Shown: positions 45,901-52,857 of the stretch, piece after piece
How the letters are laid out: each line of letters starts with the position of its first letter
Numbering within the stretch: position 1 is the stretch's first letter
Assembly (NCBI RefSeq): GCF_900142375.1
Contig: NZ_FRAR01000020.1
Coordinates: 54,067 to 118,066, forward strand
Length of the DNA stretch: 64,000 nt
DNA from: Desulforamulus aeronauticus DSM 10349
Lineage (GTDB): Bacteria; Bacillota; Desulfotomaculia; Desulfotomaculales; Desulfotomaculaceae
Direction: 5' to 3'
The notes under the pieces: model-generated
Seen by the model: only the letters and a program-made list of their open reading frames with translations
What the model was told of the DNA's origin: nothing
Database searches by the model: none
Made by a program: the position numbers and the translations under genes

Positions 45901-48187
45901 TGCCTTTCCCCTGGATATTGTCAATGGAGTAAGCTCCAACATAGGAGATCAGAATGCCATGGGGCTGCCGGATTTTATGAAACTCAAGGCTTGGCAGTTG
46001 GTTGACGGTATTGTGTTGCCTGTGGGTGGACCGGTTGCCATAACCTATAAGGATATGACGCCGGAATTTGAGCCTAATAAGCTGGATCTGGCGGACGGAA
46101 CCTACTACGGCAGAGAGATAAGACCCAGCGGAAAAGATATCTATGTAGAGATTAAAGTTGAAAAAAGCCGGATAGTAGATATTCGCGTTACAGAGCACGG
46201 CGAGGGAGCTGCCCTTGACGACGTTAAGGCAGATGTCATTCAAGCCGTTATCGCAAGCCAGAACTACGCCAAGGAAGACAACGACAGTGACATTGTCAAG
46301 GCATTAAAAGGTGCCATAGCGACAGCGGCACAGAAGGCTGCCAAACGTGACCAGACAGGCTACGGAGAAGTCGACCCCTCTATATTTGCCGGTGGGAACG
46401 GAACGGAGACCAAGCCGTATCTGATTAACACAGCCAATCAGTTGAAAACATTTGCGGCATCTGTGAATGCCGATGAGCATTATGAAGGCAAATTCATCAA
46501 GCTGGGCAACGATATTTCCCTGGCAGGAATGAACTGGTTGCCGGTGGGAGGTTCGGGAGCTTATGGCTTCAGAGGCACCTTTGACGGCAATCATAAGGTC
46601 ATTAGACATATGACCATCGGTTCCGCTGCAGCTCCGGAGGAATATTGCAAATCTGTTGGTCTTTTTGCCAATCTTGAAGCAGCAAAAATCAGAAATTTGG
46701 GACTAGAGAATGCTGCTGTTTATCTAAAGTATATGAGAGACGATCAAATAGCCTACGCGGGTCTTCTGGCGGGTTATGTAGCTGAGAATGCTGGAGACGG
46801 AGGATATATTGATTTTTGTTATGCCAAGGGAACAATCAACACTTTCACGGCCAAGCAAAATGACAGCGGAGGTCTGGTAGGAGGTATTAACCGCGGTACC
46901 ATAGCAAACTCCTATGCCGATGTGACAATCGATGCGACAAGCAGGGACAACTATAGCTATGCCGGGGGGCTGGTCGGCTTACCTAACCGGGCGGCCGTGA
47001 TCAACAACTATGCCTCTGGCAGTATCATCGGTGCAGGAAATGGTGCCAGGGTCACGATAGGCGGTATCGCAGGCTTAAATGCTGGGGTGGCTATCAATAA
47101 TTACGCCAATGTAAGCCTTGTCTCAAAAAATACAACAGAGGATATCGGAGGTTTTACAGGCAGAACCACGGGGATTAGTTATATTGAGCAAGGCTATTAT
47201 AACGCAGGAGCCGAGCAGGTTAGCGGAAAAGCGGTTATTTCTCCTGCCAAAGGGGTAGGAAGGATTGTGGCAGGAAATGATTATGGCAAAGGAACTGTCA
47301 TAGCCCTTGAAGGAAAAGCTTTATCCGAGCTTAAGAGTACTGCTCTGGCAGACCGGCTCAATACCAACAAGAACGACAGTGCTCTCATCGCCAGAGCCAA
47401 TGCTGTTCTGGATGGGTTTGGCGGCAAAATTGCTTCAAGTGTAACATTGCGTGATTGGGCCTATTCATCAAAGGAGCGAGCTGTGATATTTAAAGATAGA
47501 ATGGTATCATCCCCTTCGAATTCAGGAGGGAGAGGCTCGTCCTCAGGTTCAAACAACCAAAATACGGATGAAAAGGATACGGCTGCAGAGGATAAACAAG
47601 AAACTAACAATGGTTCGGCTGCTTCAGCCGGTGAAACAGCCGCCAAATTATTCTCGGATGTCAATAATCATTGGGCTGCTGCTACGATCGGAAAGGCAGT
47701 GGACAGGAAGCTTTTTGCCGGTGTAGGCCCACAAAGCTTTGCTCCGGATAGTACCATGACAAGAGAGATGTTTGTTGCCGTACTGAGAAACCTCGCTAAT
47801 GCTGAGACTGTAGAACCAGTTAATTTTAAAGATGTTGAAAAAAATTCCTGGTATGCAGGCTCTGTGGGTTGGGCTAACCAAGCGGGTATCGTAAGTGGTA
47901 TCAGTTCTGAAGAATTTGGTATAGGCAAAGCTGTGACAAGAGAGCAGATAGCTGTTATGCTATATAATTTTGCCAAGGCCAAGGGCTTGCAAATGTCTGA
48001 GGGAGGAAACGTGGGCTTTGCTGATCAGACTTCCATAAGCGACTGGGCAAGGACAGCGGTTACCTCCATGGCCAACGAAGGCATTATTAGAGGCAGGGGC
48101 AATGGAAACTTTGATCCGCAGGGCCAAGCTACCAGGGCAGAAGCTGCTGCCATGACTGTCAACTTTATGGAGAGATATGGTCTATAG
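42980..48187 (+). CDS. Giant S-layer-anchored FMN_bind/GLUG protein
   Basis: This 1735-residue protein has a signal peptide (about 1-32, ending VYA) and an acidic linker with two imperfect 50-residue repeats. FMN_bind domain 1 (about 153-250) carries the flavinylation motif 'DSVSSATLSS', with Thr229 as likely FMN acceptor. Three long GLUG-type modules begin near 250 ('FESGDGSKSNPYEIKT'), 621 and 1136. A second FMN_bind-like domain (about 1034-1120) lacks that motif. A Ser/Gly linker and three SLH repeats (1557-1735) end it. TTG 42980 has AGGAGGGGTG 9 nt upstream. ApbE, encoded next, would attach FMN. Fur-like sites suggest iron repression. Electron transfer at the cell surface is inference. 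Confidence 0.9.
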   Translation: MKLTNLKKELRRFVGLILAVVIVISSVAPVYAEEVETGTGSAVVLQENDEGEQNSPIPEEESAVNDEDKDTTENEGDEESQSSIIPEDGAEDPRSEITPEADEDTIENKGDEESQDSIIPKDGAENQPSEIDTEASEEIISDEPDVVPNLVQIQSTGLVGDYKDGTYEGTGEGRNGDIVVEVTIANNAITKIEVTSQNETPSYWQKALALVDTIKDANSTDVDSVSSATLSSEGIKAAVNNALAKALQTVFESGDGSKSNPYEIKTTEQLTGFANEVNNGNAYQGKYITLSDDIDLSGQEWIPIGITGADFSGTFNGAGKTVQGLTIKNGTVQYAGLFGQLGTGARISDLELTEVDIAITVVEASYAGAIAGSTAADVIINNCRIDGKVAASTSGSNKISRVGGVVGSLGMANVVTNCYTNVAVTAQSANGSAFAGGIAGVSGNLCVVVNVAALGDVSAQTDSKSLSAAGGILGTHAGTAYNVYALGEVTSESEDEAKRLAGGISGMITANTALINAYYNDQNAQGFMTATDSITGYITDNVQAVEQGDMSSVSFAEGLNNGLKKASISAAAATIAAANKPNMGDLQSVAGSVKFYAWEPGSGKVVLAKQFFAETINTAIFESGQGTAEDPFIIKTEQQLREFAKSLSDDVTYAGIYIALAGDIDVSSEQWTPIGLGHYDFCGIFDGQGHVIRGMFIGSRNNSYEEPIGDTNDTSIMTTFYGLFGVIGKNAVVKNLGIENATVSVKREGVCYAGLMAGVTDESYIDSCYATGYVYSETTHPLKTESSERINAWAGGLIGMTVRGGIINSWTDAEVYCTAVGGLAESGAFIGMSNRSVVANCLALGDAGGRASRDNGYEGAPAVSSFIGVNGGKMANCYSLGNMKADSFSQYVGSITGWATGIARQFVSYYNSDAVQNNNGTINKPVLDVGFLVSAGVNDEGEPYDGTYHVGILPKNSAELKSQAFADLLNANHNAFPLDIVNGVSSNIGDQNAMGLPDFMKLKAWQLVDGIVLPVGGPVAITYKDMTPEFEPNKLDLADGTYYGREIRPSGKDIYVEIKVEKSRIVDIRVTEHGEGAALDDVKADVIQAVIASQNYAKEDNDSDIVKALKGAIATAAQKAAKRDQTGYGEVDPSIFAGGNGTETKPYLINTANQLKTFAASVNADEHYEGKFIKLGNDISLAGMNWLPVGGSGAYGFRGTFDGNHKVIRHMTIGSAAAPEEYCKSVGLFANLEAAKIRNLGLENAAVYLKYMRDDQIAYAGLLAGYVAENAGDGGYIDFCYAKGTINTFTAKQNDSGGLVGGINRGTIANSYADVTIDATSRDNYSYAGGLVGLPNRAAVINNYASGSIIGAGNGARVTIGGIAGLNAGVAINNYANVSLVSKNTTEDIGGFTGRTTGISYIEQGYYNAGAEQVSGKAVISPAKGVGRIVAGNDYGKGTVIALEGKALSELKSTALADRLNTNKNDSALIARANAVLDGFGGKIASSVTLRDWAYSSKERAVIFKDRMVSSPSNSGGRGSSSGSNNQNTDEKDTAAEDKQETNNGSAASAGETAAKLFSDVNNHWAAATIGKAVDRKLFAGVGPQSFAPDSTMTREMFVAVLRNLANAETVEPVNFKDVEKNSWYAGSVGWANQAGIVSGISSEEFGIGKAVTREQIAVMLYNFAKAKGLQMSEGGNVGFADQTSISDWARTAVTSMANEGIIRGRGNGNFDPQGQATRAEAAAMTVNFMERYGL

Positions 48188-48225
48188 AGCCAAGATTTTC
48201 TTGACTCTACTGGTTACATGAAGAA

Positions 48226-48270
48226 GCTAAAGCCGCAGCCCTTTGAGGTAAAAAGAGTTGCGGCTTTAGC
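48226..48270 (+). terminator. Hairpin between the surface-protein gene and apbE
   Basis: GCTAAAGCCGCA and TGCGGCTTTAGC are perfect 12-bp complements. Without a T tract it is more likely a partial attenuator or mRNA end-protecting stem than a full stop. Confidence 0.5.
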
Positions 48271-48310
48271 CATGATTTTGCAAATGCTCCATTTTTCAAG
48301 AGGTGATGAG

Positions 48311-49363
48311 ATGCGCTGGCCTTTGGGAATATGTTTTTTCATCTTGCTATTTGTATCAGGCTGCGGCCAATCCAGTGCTTTACAAGAAGTTATAGATGAA
48401 AGATTTATGATGGATACCTTGGTTAAGATTACCGTGTTTTGTGAGGACAAGCAGCAGGGAAAAGCCGCGTTAGAAGCTGCCTTTGCGGAATTTGAGAGGA
48501 TTAGCATACTAACGAATCGTTTCCCCCAGGGCAATGGGAGTTCTGCCTTGGGGGATGTGCTGCTGGCAAATAAAAATTCAGGCTTAAAACCCATCAAAGT
48601 TAGCAACGATACTGTTGCTATTTTGGAACGCTGCCATTATTATGAGCAGCTAAGCGGCGGAGCCTTTGATGTGTCAGTTGGCCCAGTTATGGAACTTTGG
48701 GGTTTTGGCGGTAGTCAGAGAGTGCCGACTGATGCTGAAATCAAGCAAACTCTGGATTTGGTGGGTTATCAAAAGATACTGCTTGAACCACAACAAAAAA
48801 CCGTTTATTTAACGAAGCGGGGTATGGGTATCGATTTAGGTAGTGTGGCGAAGGGTTATGCCACCGATCAGGCGGCTGCGGTGTTGAAAAAAATGGGTAT
48901 CAAACATGCCCTGATCAATGCCGGGGGGAATATTTATGCTCTGGGCAGTAAAGCAGATGGCTCACCCTGGCGGGTGGGTATTCAGGATCCACGCAATCAA
49001 CAAGGTTTAGTAGCCATTGTCTCGGTTAAAGATGCGGCGGTAGTGACCTCAGGGGATTACCAACGTTATTTTGAGGAGGCTGGGGTACGCTACCACCATA
49101 TTTTAAATCCTGCTACGGGCAAACCCGCCAGAGAGGTTATGCAAACCACAGTGCTAGGGGCTTCGGCCACCGATGCAGATATTTTATCAACAATTTTATT
49201 TGTCTTGGGACCGAAGCGAGGGATGGATTTCGTACAGGGGATTCAGGATACCCAAGCCATCTTTATCACCCCGGACAAACAAATAACCATGACCAATCAA
49301 CTTACGAAGCAACTAGAATTTACCGGAGCAGATGGGTATCGGATCATTCATGACAATTCATAA
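48311..49363 (+). CDS. apbE: FAD:protein FMN transferase, lipoprotein
   Basis: This protein of about 350 residues has a short signal with lipobox VSGC (Cys18). ApbE motifs follow: 'FMMDTLVKITVF', 'GIDLGSVAKGYATD', 'HALINAGGNIYALG', 'TSGDYQRYFEE' and 'HHILNPATGKPA'. The enzyme moves FMN from FAD to Thr or Ser in FMN_bind domains outside the membrane using Mg2+. The frame runs back to 48218, but AGGTGATGAG before ATG 48311 and the signal peptide fix the start. The adjacent surface protein is the obvious substrate. Confidence 0.93.
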   Translation: MRWPLGICFFILLFVSGCGQSSALQEVIDERFMMDTLVKITVFCEDKQQGKAALEAAFAEFERISILTNRFPQGNGSSALGDVLLANKNSGLKPIKVSNDTVAILERCHYYEQLSGGAFDVSVGPVMELWGFGGSQRVPTDAEIKQTLDLVGYQKILLEPQQKTVYLTKRGMGIDLGSVAKGYATDQAAAVLKKMGIKHALINAGGNIYALGSKADGSPWRVGIQDPRNQQGLVAIVSVKDAAVVTSGDYQRYFEEAGVRYHHILNPATGKPAREVMQTTVLGASATDADILSTILFVLGPKRGMDFVQGIQDTQAIFITPDKQITMTNQLTKQLEFTGADGYRIIHDNS

Positions 49364-49384
49364 ACAATGATGCCAGGTGAACGA

Positions 49385-49765
49385 ATGAAAAAATTAAATT
49401 ATTACCTAACAATTGGCTTTCTGGGGCTGGTCTTACTCAGTACAGTAGGGCTATATCTGCCGCAGTACAGGGGAGCAGAGCAAACTCTGTTCTTGGAAAT
49501 ACATAAGGATGGTCAGTTACATCAAAAAATTCCTTTGTCCACGGCAGCTAATCAGGAAATCAAGGTTACTGATGAAATGGGACATTATAATCTAATAGAA
49601 ATCAAGGCGGGCCAGGCTCGGGTGAAGCAAGCGGATTGCCCGAACCAAGTATGTGTGAATGCCGGCTGGCTGAGCAAACCCAACCAAATCACCTTTTGTG
49701 CTCCCAATAAACTGAAGATTAAGCTGACAGGACAGGGGAATAACCTAGATGCCACTTCCTATTAA
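49385..49765 (+). CDS. NusG domain II-containing membrane protein
   Basis: This protein of about 126 residues has one N-terminal membrane anchor (about 6-26), then a small beta domain of NusG-II type. The pattern 'ADCPNQVCVNAGWLSKP' followed by 'ITFCAPNKLKIKL' is the family signature with two paired Cys. These proteins are usually encoded with ApbE and Gx transporters in flavinylation loci. Their exact role is unknown. AGGTGA precedes ATG 49385. The 3-nt spacing from apbE indicates an operon. Confidence 0.85.
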   Translation: MKKLNYYLTIGFLGLVLLSTVGLYLPQYRGAEQTLFLEIHKDGQLHQKIPLSTAANQEIKVTDEMGHYNLIEIKAGQARVKQADCPNQVCVNAGWLSKPNQITFCAPNKLKIKLTGQGNNLDATSY

Positions 49766-49792
49766 AGGCAATCAAATAGGGGGGAATGAAAA

Positions 49793-50305
49793 ATGAAGAC
49801 CAAACGTATCTTACTTATTGCTTTATTTATTTCCCTGGCGGCAATCCTTAGTATCGTGGAGCGGTCTATCATCATCCCTCAGGCGCACCCCGGTGTTAAG
49901 CTGGGCTTGGCCAACGTAATTACCTTACTGTCCATTATCATGCTGGGGTATAAAGATGCTTTTTTGGTGGTGCTCCTGCGGTGTGTTTTAGCAACCCTAA
50001 TAGGGGGAAATCCAGTCAGCTTTTTATTCAGCATTACCGGAGGATTGTTTAGCACCTTAGTCATGGTGCTGTTGTGGAGAACTTTCAACCAACACATCAG
50101 TATTGTTAATATCAGCATTATCGGAGCTATCTGCCACAATCTAGGCCAATTATTTGTGGCCAGTTGGTTGGCTCATGAACTCTTGCTCTACAGCTTGTTA
50201 CCAATCTTAATGATTTCCGCTGTTATAACCGGTTACGCCGTGGGCGTGGTAACCAAACGGGTTTACAAGTCCCTGCAAGCCCGACAGGTCAAGGTATATA
50301 GCTAA
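49793..50305 (+). CDS. Gx transporter family protein
   Basis: This 170-residue membrane protein has five or six hydrophobic segments. 'GVKLGLANVITLLSIIMLGY' is the conserved core of the Gx/HepT group, ECF-S-like small transporters sometimes annotated as heptaprenyl diphosphate synthase component I. In flavin-based extracellular redox loci this gene commonly accompanies apbE and NusG-II. It may supply a flavin or quinone-related precursor. AGGGGGG lies upstream of the ATG. It is the last gene of the operon. Confidence 0.85.
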   Translation: MKTKRILLIALFISLAAILSIVERSIIIPQAHPGVKLGLANVITLLSIIMLGYKDAFLVVLLRCVLATLIGGNPVSFLFSITGGLFSTLVMVLLWRTFNQHISIVNISIIGAICHNLGQLFVASWLAHELLLYSLLPILMISAVITGYAVGVVTKRVYKSLQARQVKVYS

Positions 50306-50389
50306 CATAGGCTTAGGCTGATACACTTAGAAAAAGGTATTGATTTTTAAGAGAGTAGTCATGGCTCTAAAAATAGTCACAAAACTAAG

Positions 50390-50428
50390 AGGGGTTGTCA
50401 CGGTTCGCTATGAACTGTGACAACCCCT
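50390..50428. terminator. Terminator between the flavinylation operon and tatA
   Basis: AGGGGTTGTCAC-GGTTC pairs with GAACT-GTGACAACCCCT across a 5-nt loop. It lies between converging genes and can serve both. Confidence 0.75.
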
Positions 50429-50442
50429 TAACCATAGCAAAA

Positions 50443-50634
50443 TTACTTTGTTTCTGGTTTGCTCTCAATCTCAATCTTTTCTACTTTTTCATCATCATTG
50501 TTTACTGCTTTTTTGAAGTCATGTAAACCTTCTCCCAGGGATTTGCCGATACCCTTTAATTTGCCAGGGCCAAAGATGATTAGGACAACAATTAAAATTA
50601 AAATCAGGTGAGTAGGTTGAAAAGCTCCGTACAT
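50443..50634 (-). CDS. tatA: Twin-arginine translocase subunit TatA
   Basis: This 63-residue protein has one N-terminal helix ('[18 protein letters not shown]'), the FGPGKL hinge and an amphipathic helix ('[17 protein letters not shown]'), then a charged tail: a typical TatA/E. It oligomerises to form the pore for folded proteins. The frame extends to 50709, but AAAGGAGG sets ATG 50634. No tatC is nearby. Confidence 0.93.
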   Translation of the reverse strand: MYGAFQPTHLILILIVVLIIFGPGKLKGIGKSLGEGLHDFKKAVNNDDEKVEKIEIESKPETK

Positions 50635-50827
50635 GCAATCTACCTCCTTTACATCTTTAATAATAAAGCAAGTTGTCCCTGGGGTCAATATAAGTGTAAA
50701 AGTTAACATAATTACAAATATCTAAACTAAATAGATATTCGGATTTAAATGGAATTTTGTTACCGGATTAGGTATTATATAGTGTGTCATACAAACGTTT
50801 TTTAAATTGTAAAAATGAGGTAAGACA

Positions 50828-52135
50828 ATGAATAATAGATTAAGACCCGGACAGATTTTGGTGCTTAGTTATATAGCGGTTGGCTTGCTGGGTAGTTTAT
50901 TACTAATGCTGCCCGGGGCTTCCACGGGTCCTACTGGTTTTTTGCAGGCTTGGTTTACGGCAATTTCTGCTTTAACAGTAACAGGGCTTACGGTAGTGCC
51001 CACCGATTCCCACTGGACGATCTATGGGCAAACCGTAATTCTGATCCTGATGCAGATTGGTGGCTTAGGATTAATGGTTTTTACTACCATTTTTTTAATG
51101 ATTCTTGGCACGAGGATACAGCTTGGGCAGCGGGCTCTTATAGCCCAGGATAGAAATTTTTTTAATGTTTCGGGGATTCTTCGCCTGGTGCGGAACGTAG
51201 TATTTCTAACGCTGATCATTGAAGGCAGTGGGGCAGTGTTAATGGCTTTTCTCACCCCCCATTTGTGGGATAAGGGCTTGGGAGTAGGAGTCTTTTTTGT
51301 CATATTTCAGACTGTCAGTGCTTTTAATGGTGTGGGATTAGGTTTGACTGGACAAAGCCTGGAGATATACCGTTTATATCCCTCCTTAATTTTTGTTTAT
51401 ACGGCTTTAATTTTTTTAGGGAGCTTGGGTTATGTTGTGTTACAAGAACTTTTGGTACAGCACAGGTGGCAGAGAATGAGTCTGCATACTCGGTTGGTTT
51501 TATGGGTTACAGGGTTTATTATTTTGATTGGCAGTGGTTTTTATTTTATCAGTGAATACAATCGATTAATGACAGGACTATCATTACCCAATAAGATCGT
51601 AGAAAGTCTGTTTCAAGCTGTAACCAAAACGGCGGGTTTTACTACGGTTCCCGTTAGTAGTTGGAGTGAACCCTTTGTTTTTCTGGCGCTTATGATGATG
51701 TTTATTGGTGCCAGCCCCGGTTCAGTAGGTGGAGGAATTAAAACAACAACCATCGGTACCATTGTTTTGGCAATTTGGGCCGTTGCGCGGGGTAGAAAGG
51801 AAGTCGTTATTTGGGAGCGGGAAATTGCACCGGAGAGTGTGACGAAGGCCTTTACAGTGGCGATTATTGCTTTCTTTTTAGTCAGCTTTAGTACCCTTGT
51901 GTTAATGGTGATAGAAAACCTGCCCTTTCTGCCAGTGCTTTTTGAAGTGGTTTCCGCTATGGCCACAGTGGGGTTATCCATGGGGATTACCGAGCAGTTG
52001 TCTCCCCTGGGACAGGTTCTACTAACTGTCTTGATGTTTGTTGGGCGGATTGGCGTTTTATCGCTGGTGATTTTCTTAGCAAAACAAGAGCAGCCGCGGG
52101 TACGTTATTTAAAAGAAGATATATTAATCGGTTAA
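50828..52135 (+). CDS. ktrB: K+ uptake channel subunit KtrB/TrkH
   Basis: This 435-residue protein has four M1-P-M2 repeats. The P-loops contain the selectivity glycines, e.g. 'ALTVTGLTVVPTDSHWT' near 50, 'NGVGLGLTGQSLE', 'TKTAGFTTVPVSSW' and 'MATVGLSMGI'. The length fits KtrB better than full TrkH. It imports K+ (possibly Na+-coupled) under control of the RCK protein encoded 16 bp downstream. GAGGTAAGACA precedes the ATG. Confidence 0.93.
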   Translation: MNNRLRPGQILVLSYIAVGLLGSLLLMLPGASTGPTGFLQAWFTAISALTVTGLTVVPTDSHWTIYGQTVILILMQIGGLGLMVFTTIFLMILGTRIQLGQRALIAQDRNFFNVSGILRLVRNVVFLTLIIEGSGAVLMAFLTPHLWDKGLGVGVFFVIFQTVSAFNGVGLGLTGQSLEIYRLYPSLIFVYTALIFLGSLGYVVLQELLVQHRWQRMSLHTRLVLWVTGFIILIGSGFYFISEYNRLMTGLSLPNKIVESLFQAVTKTAGFTTVPVSSWSEPFVFLALMMMFIGASPGSVGGGIKTTTIGTIVLAIWAVARGRKEVVIWEREIAPESVTKAFTVAIIAFFLVSFSTLVLMVIENLPFLPVLFEVVSAMATVGLSMGITEQLSPLGQVLLTVLMFVGRIGVLSLVIFLAKQEQPRVRYLKEDILIG

Positions 52136-52151
52136 AGGGTGGTATTTAGGA

Positions 52152-52826
52152 ATGAAAAAGTCGTTTATTGTAGTTGGTGTGGGCAGATTTGGACGTGGGG
52201 TTATAGAAGGGCTTTATGAAAAAGGCCATGATATTTTTGCCGTTGATGTAGATGAAGAAGCTCTGGACCCGGTCAGAGAGATGATTGTTTCCGGTGCTAT
52301 TCTTGATGTGGGAGAGGATGATGAAGAGTTAATAAAAATTGTGGGAGAAAAGAATTTTGATGAAGCTGTAGTGGCTATAGGTCAGGAGTTTGAAGGAGCT
52401 CTAATTGCTACTCATATCTTAAAGGAGGCCGGTATCCCGGTATCGGTCAAAGCTTCCTCCGAAAGACGGGGCAATGTATTGTCTAAAATGGGTGCGGACA
52501 GGGTTGTTTTCCCTGAGCGAGATATTGGACGACGATTGGCACACATCATATCCAATGACACAGTCATTGATTTGTTGGAATTGCCCCAGGGTTTTGTGGT
52601 AGAGCAAATAGAAGTAGGAATAAGATTTACCGGTAGAACCTTTGTGGAAATGGATATACCCAAACGCTTTGGGGTTTATATATTATTAGTCTATAGAGGT
52701 AATGAAACGATCCAGCCAGTGGCTGCTACCGTTCTCAAGGCAGGAGATGAGATAGTAGTCTTTGGGGAACGGGTAAAATTAGCTGAGTTTGAAAAAGAGA
52801 ATTTTAAAGAAAAGAAGGGGCGTTAA
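52152..52826 (+). CDS. ktrA: K+ uptake regulator, RCK protein KtrA
   Basis: In this 224-residue protein an N-terminal Rossmann (RCK_N) domain starts 'SFIVVGVGRFGRGVIEGLYE' and binds ATP/ADP or NAD(H), with Asp in 'FAVDVDEE' at the ribose position. The C-terminal TrkA_C domain ('VEQIEVGIRFTGRTFVEMD') completes it. It gates KtrB. Its last codons form part of the terminator stem. Confidence 0.93.
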   Translation: MKKSFIVVGVGRFGRGVIEGLYEKGHDIFAVDVDEEALDPVREMIVSGAILDVGEDDEELIKIVGEKNFDEAVVAIGQEFEGALIATHILKEAGIPVSVKASSERRGNVLSKMGADRVVFPERDIGRRLAHIISNDTVIDLLELPQGFVVEQIEVGIRFTGRTFVEMDIPKRFGVYILLVYRGNETIQPVAATVLKAGDEIVVFGERVKLAEFEKENFKEKKGR

Positions 52827-52842
52827 GCCCGTTCTTTTCTTG
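52807..52842. terminator. Terminator overlapping the ktrA stop codon
   Basis: AAGAAAAGAAGGGGC (52807-52821) pairs with GCCCGTTCTTTTCTT (52827-52841) with one wobble. The 5' arm is coding sequence of ktrA. It may also serve the converging asnB gene. Confidence 0.6.
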
Positions 52843-52857
52843 TGCATAAATAATTCT

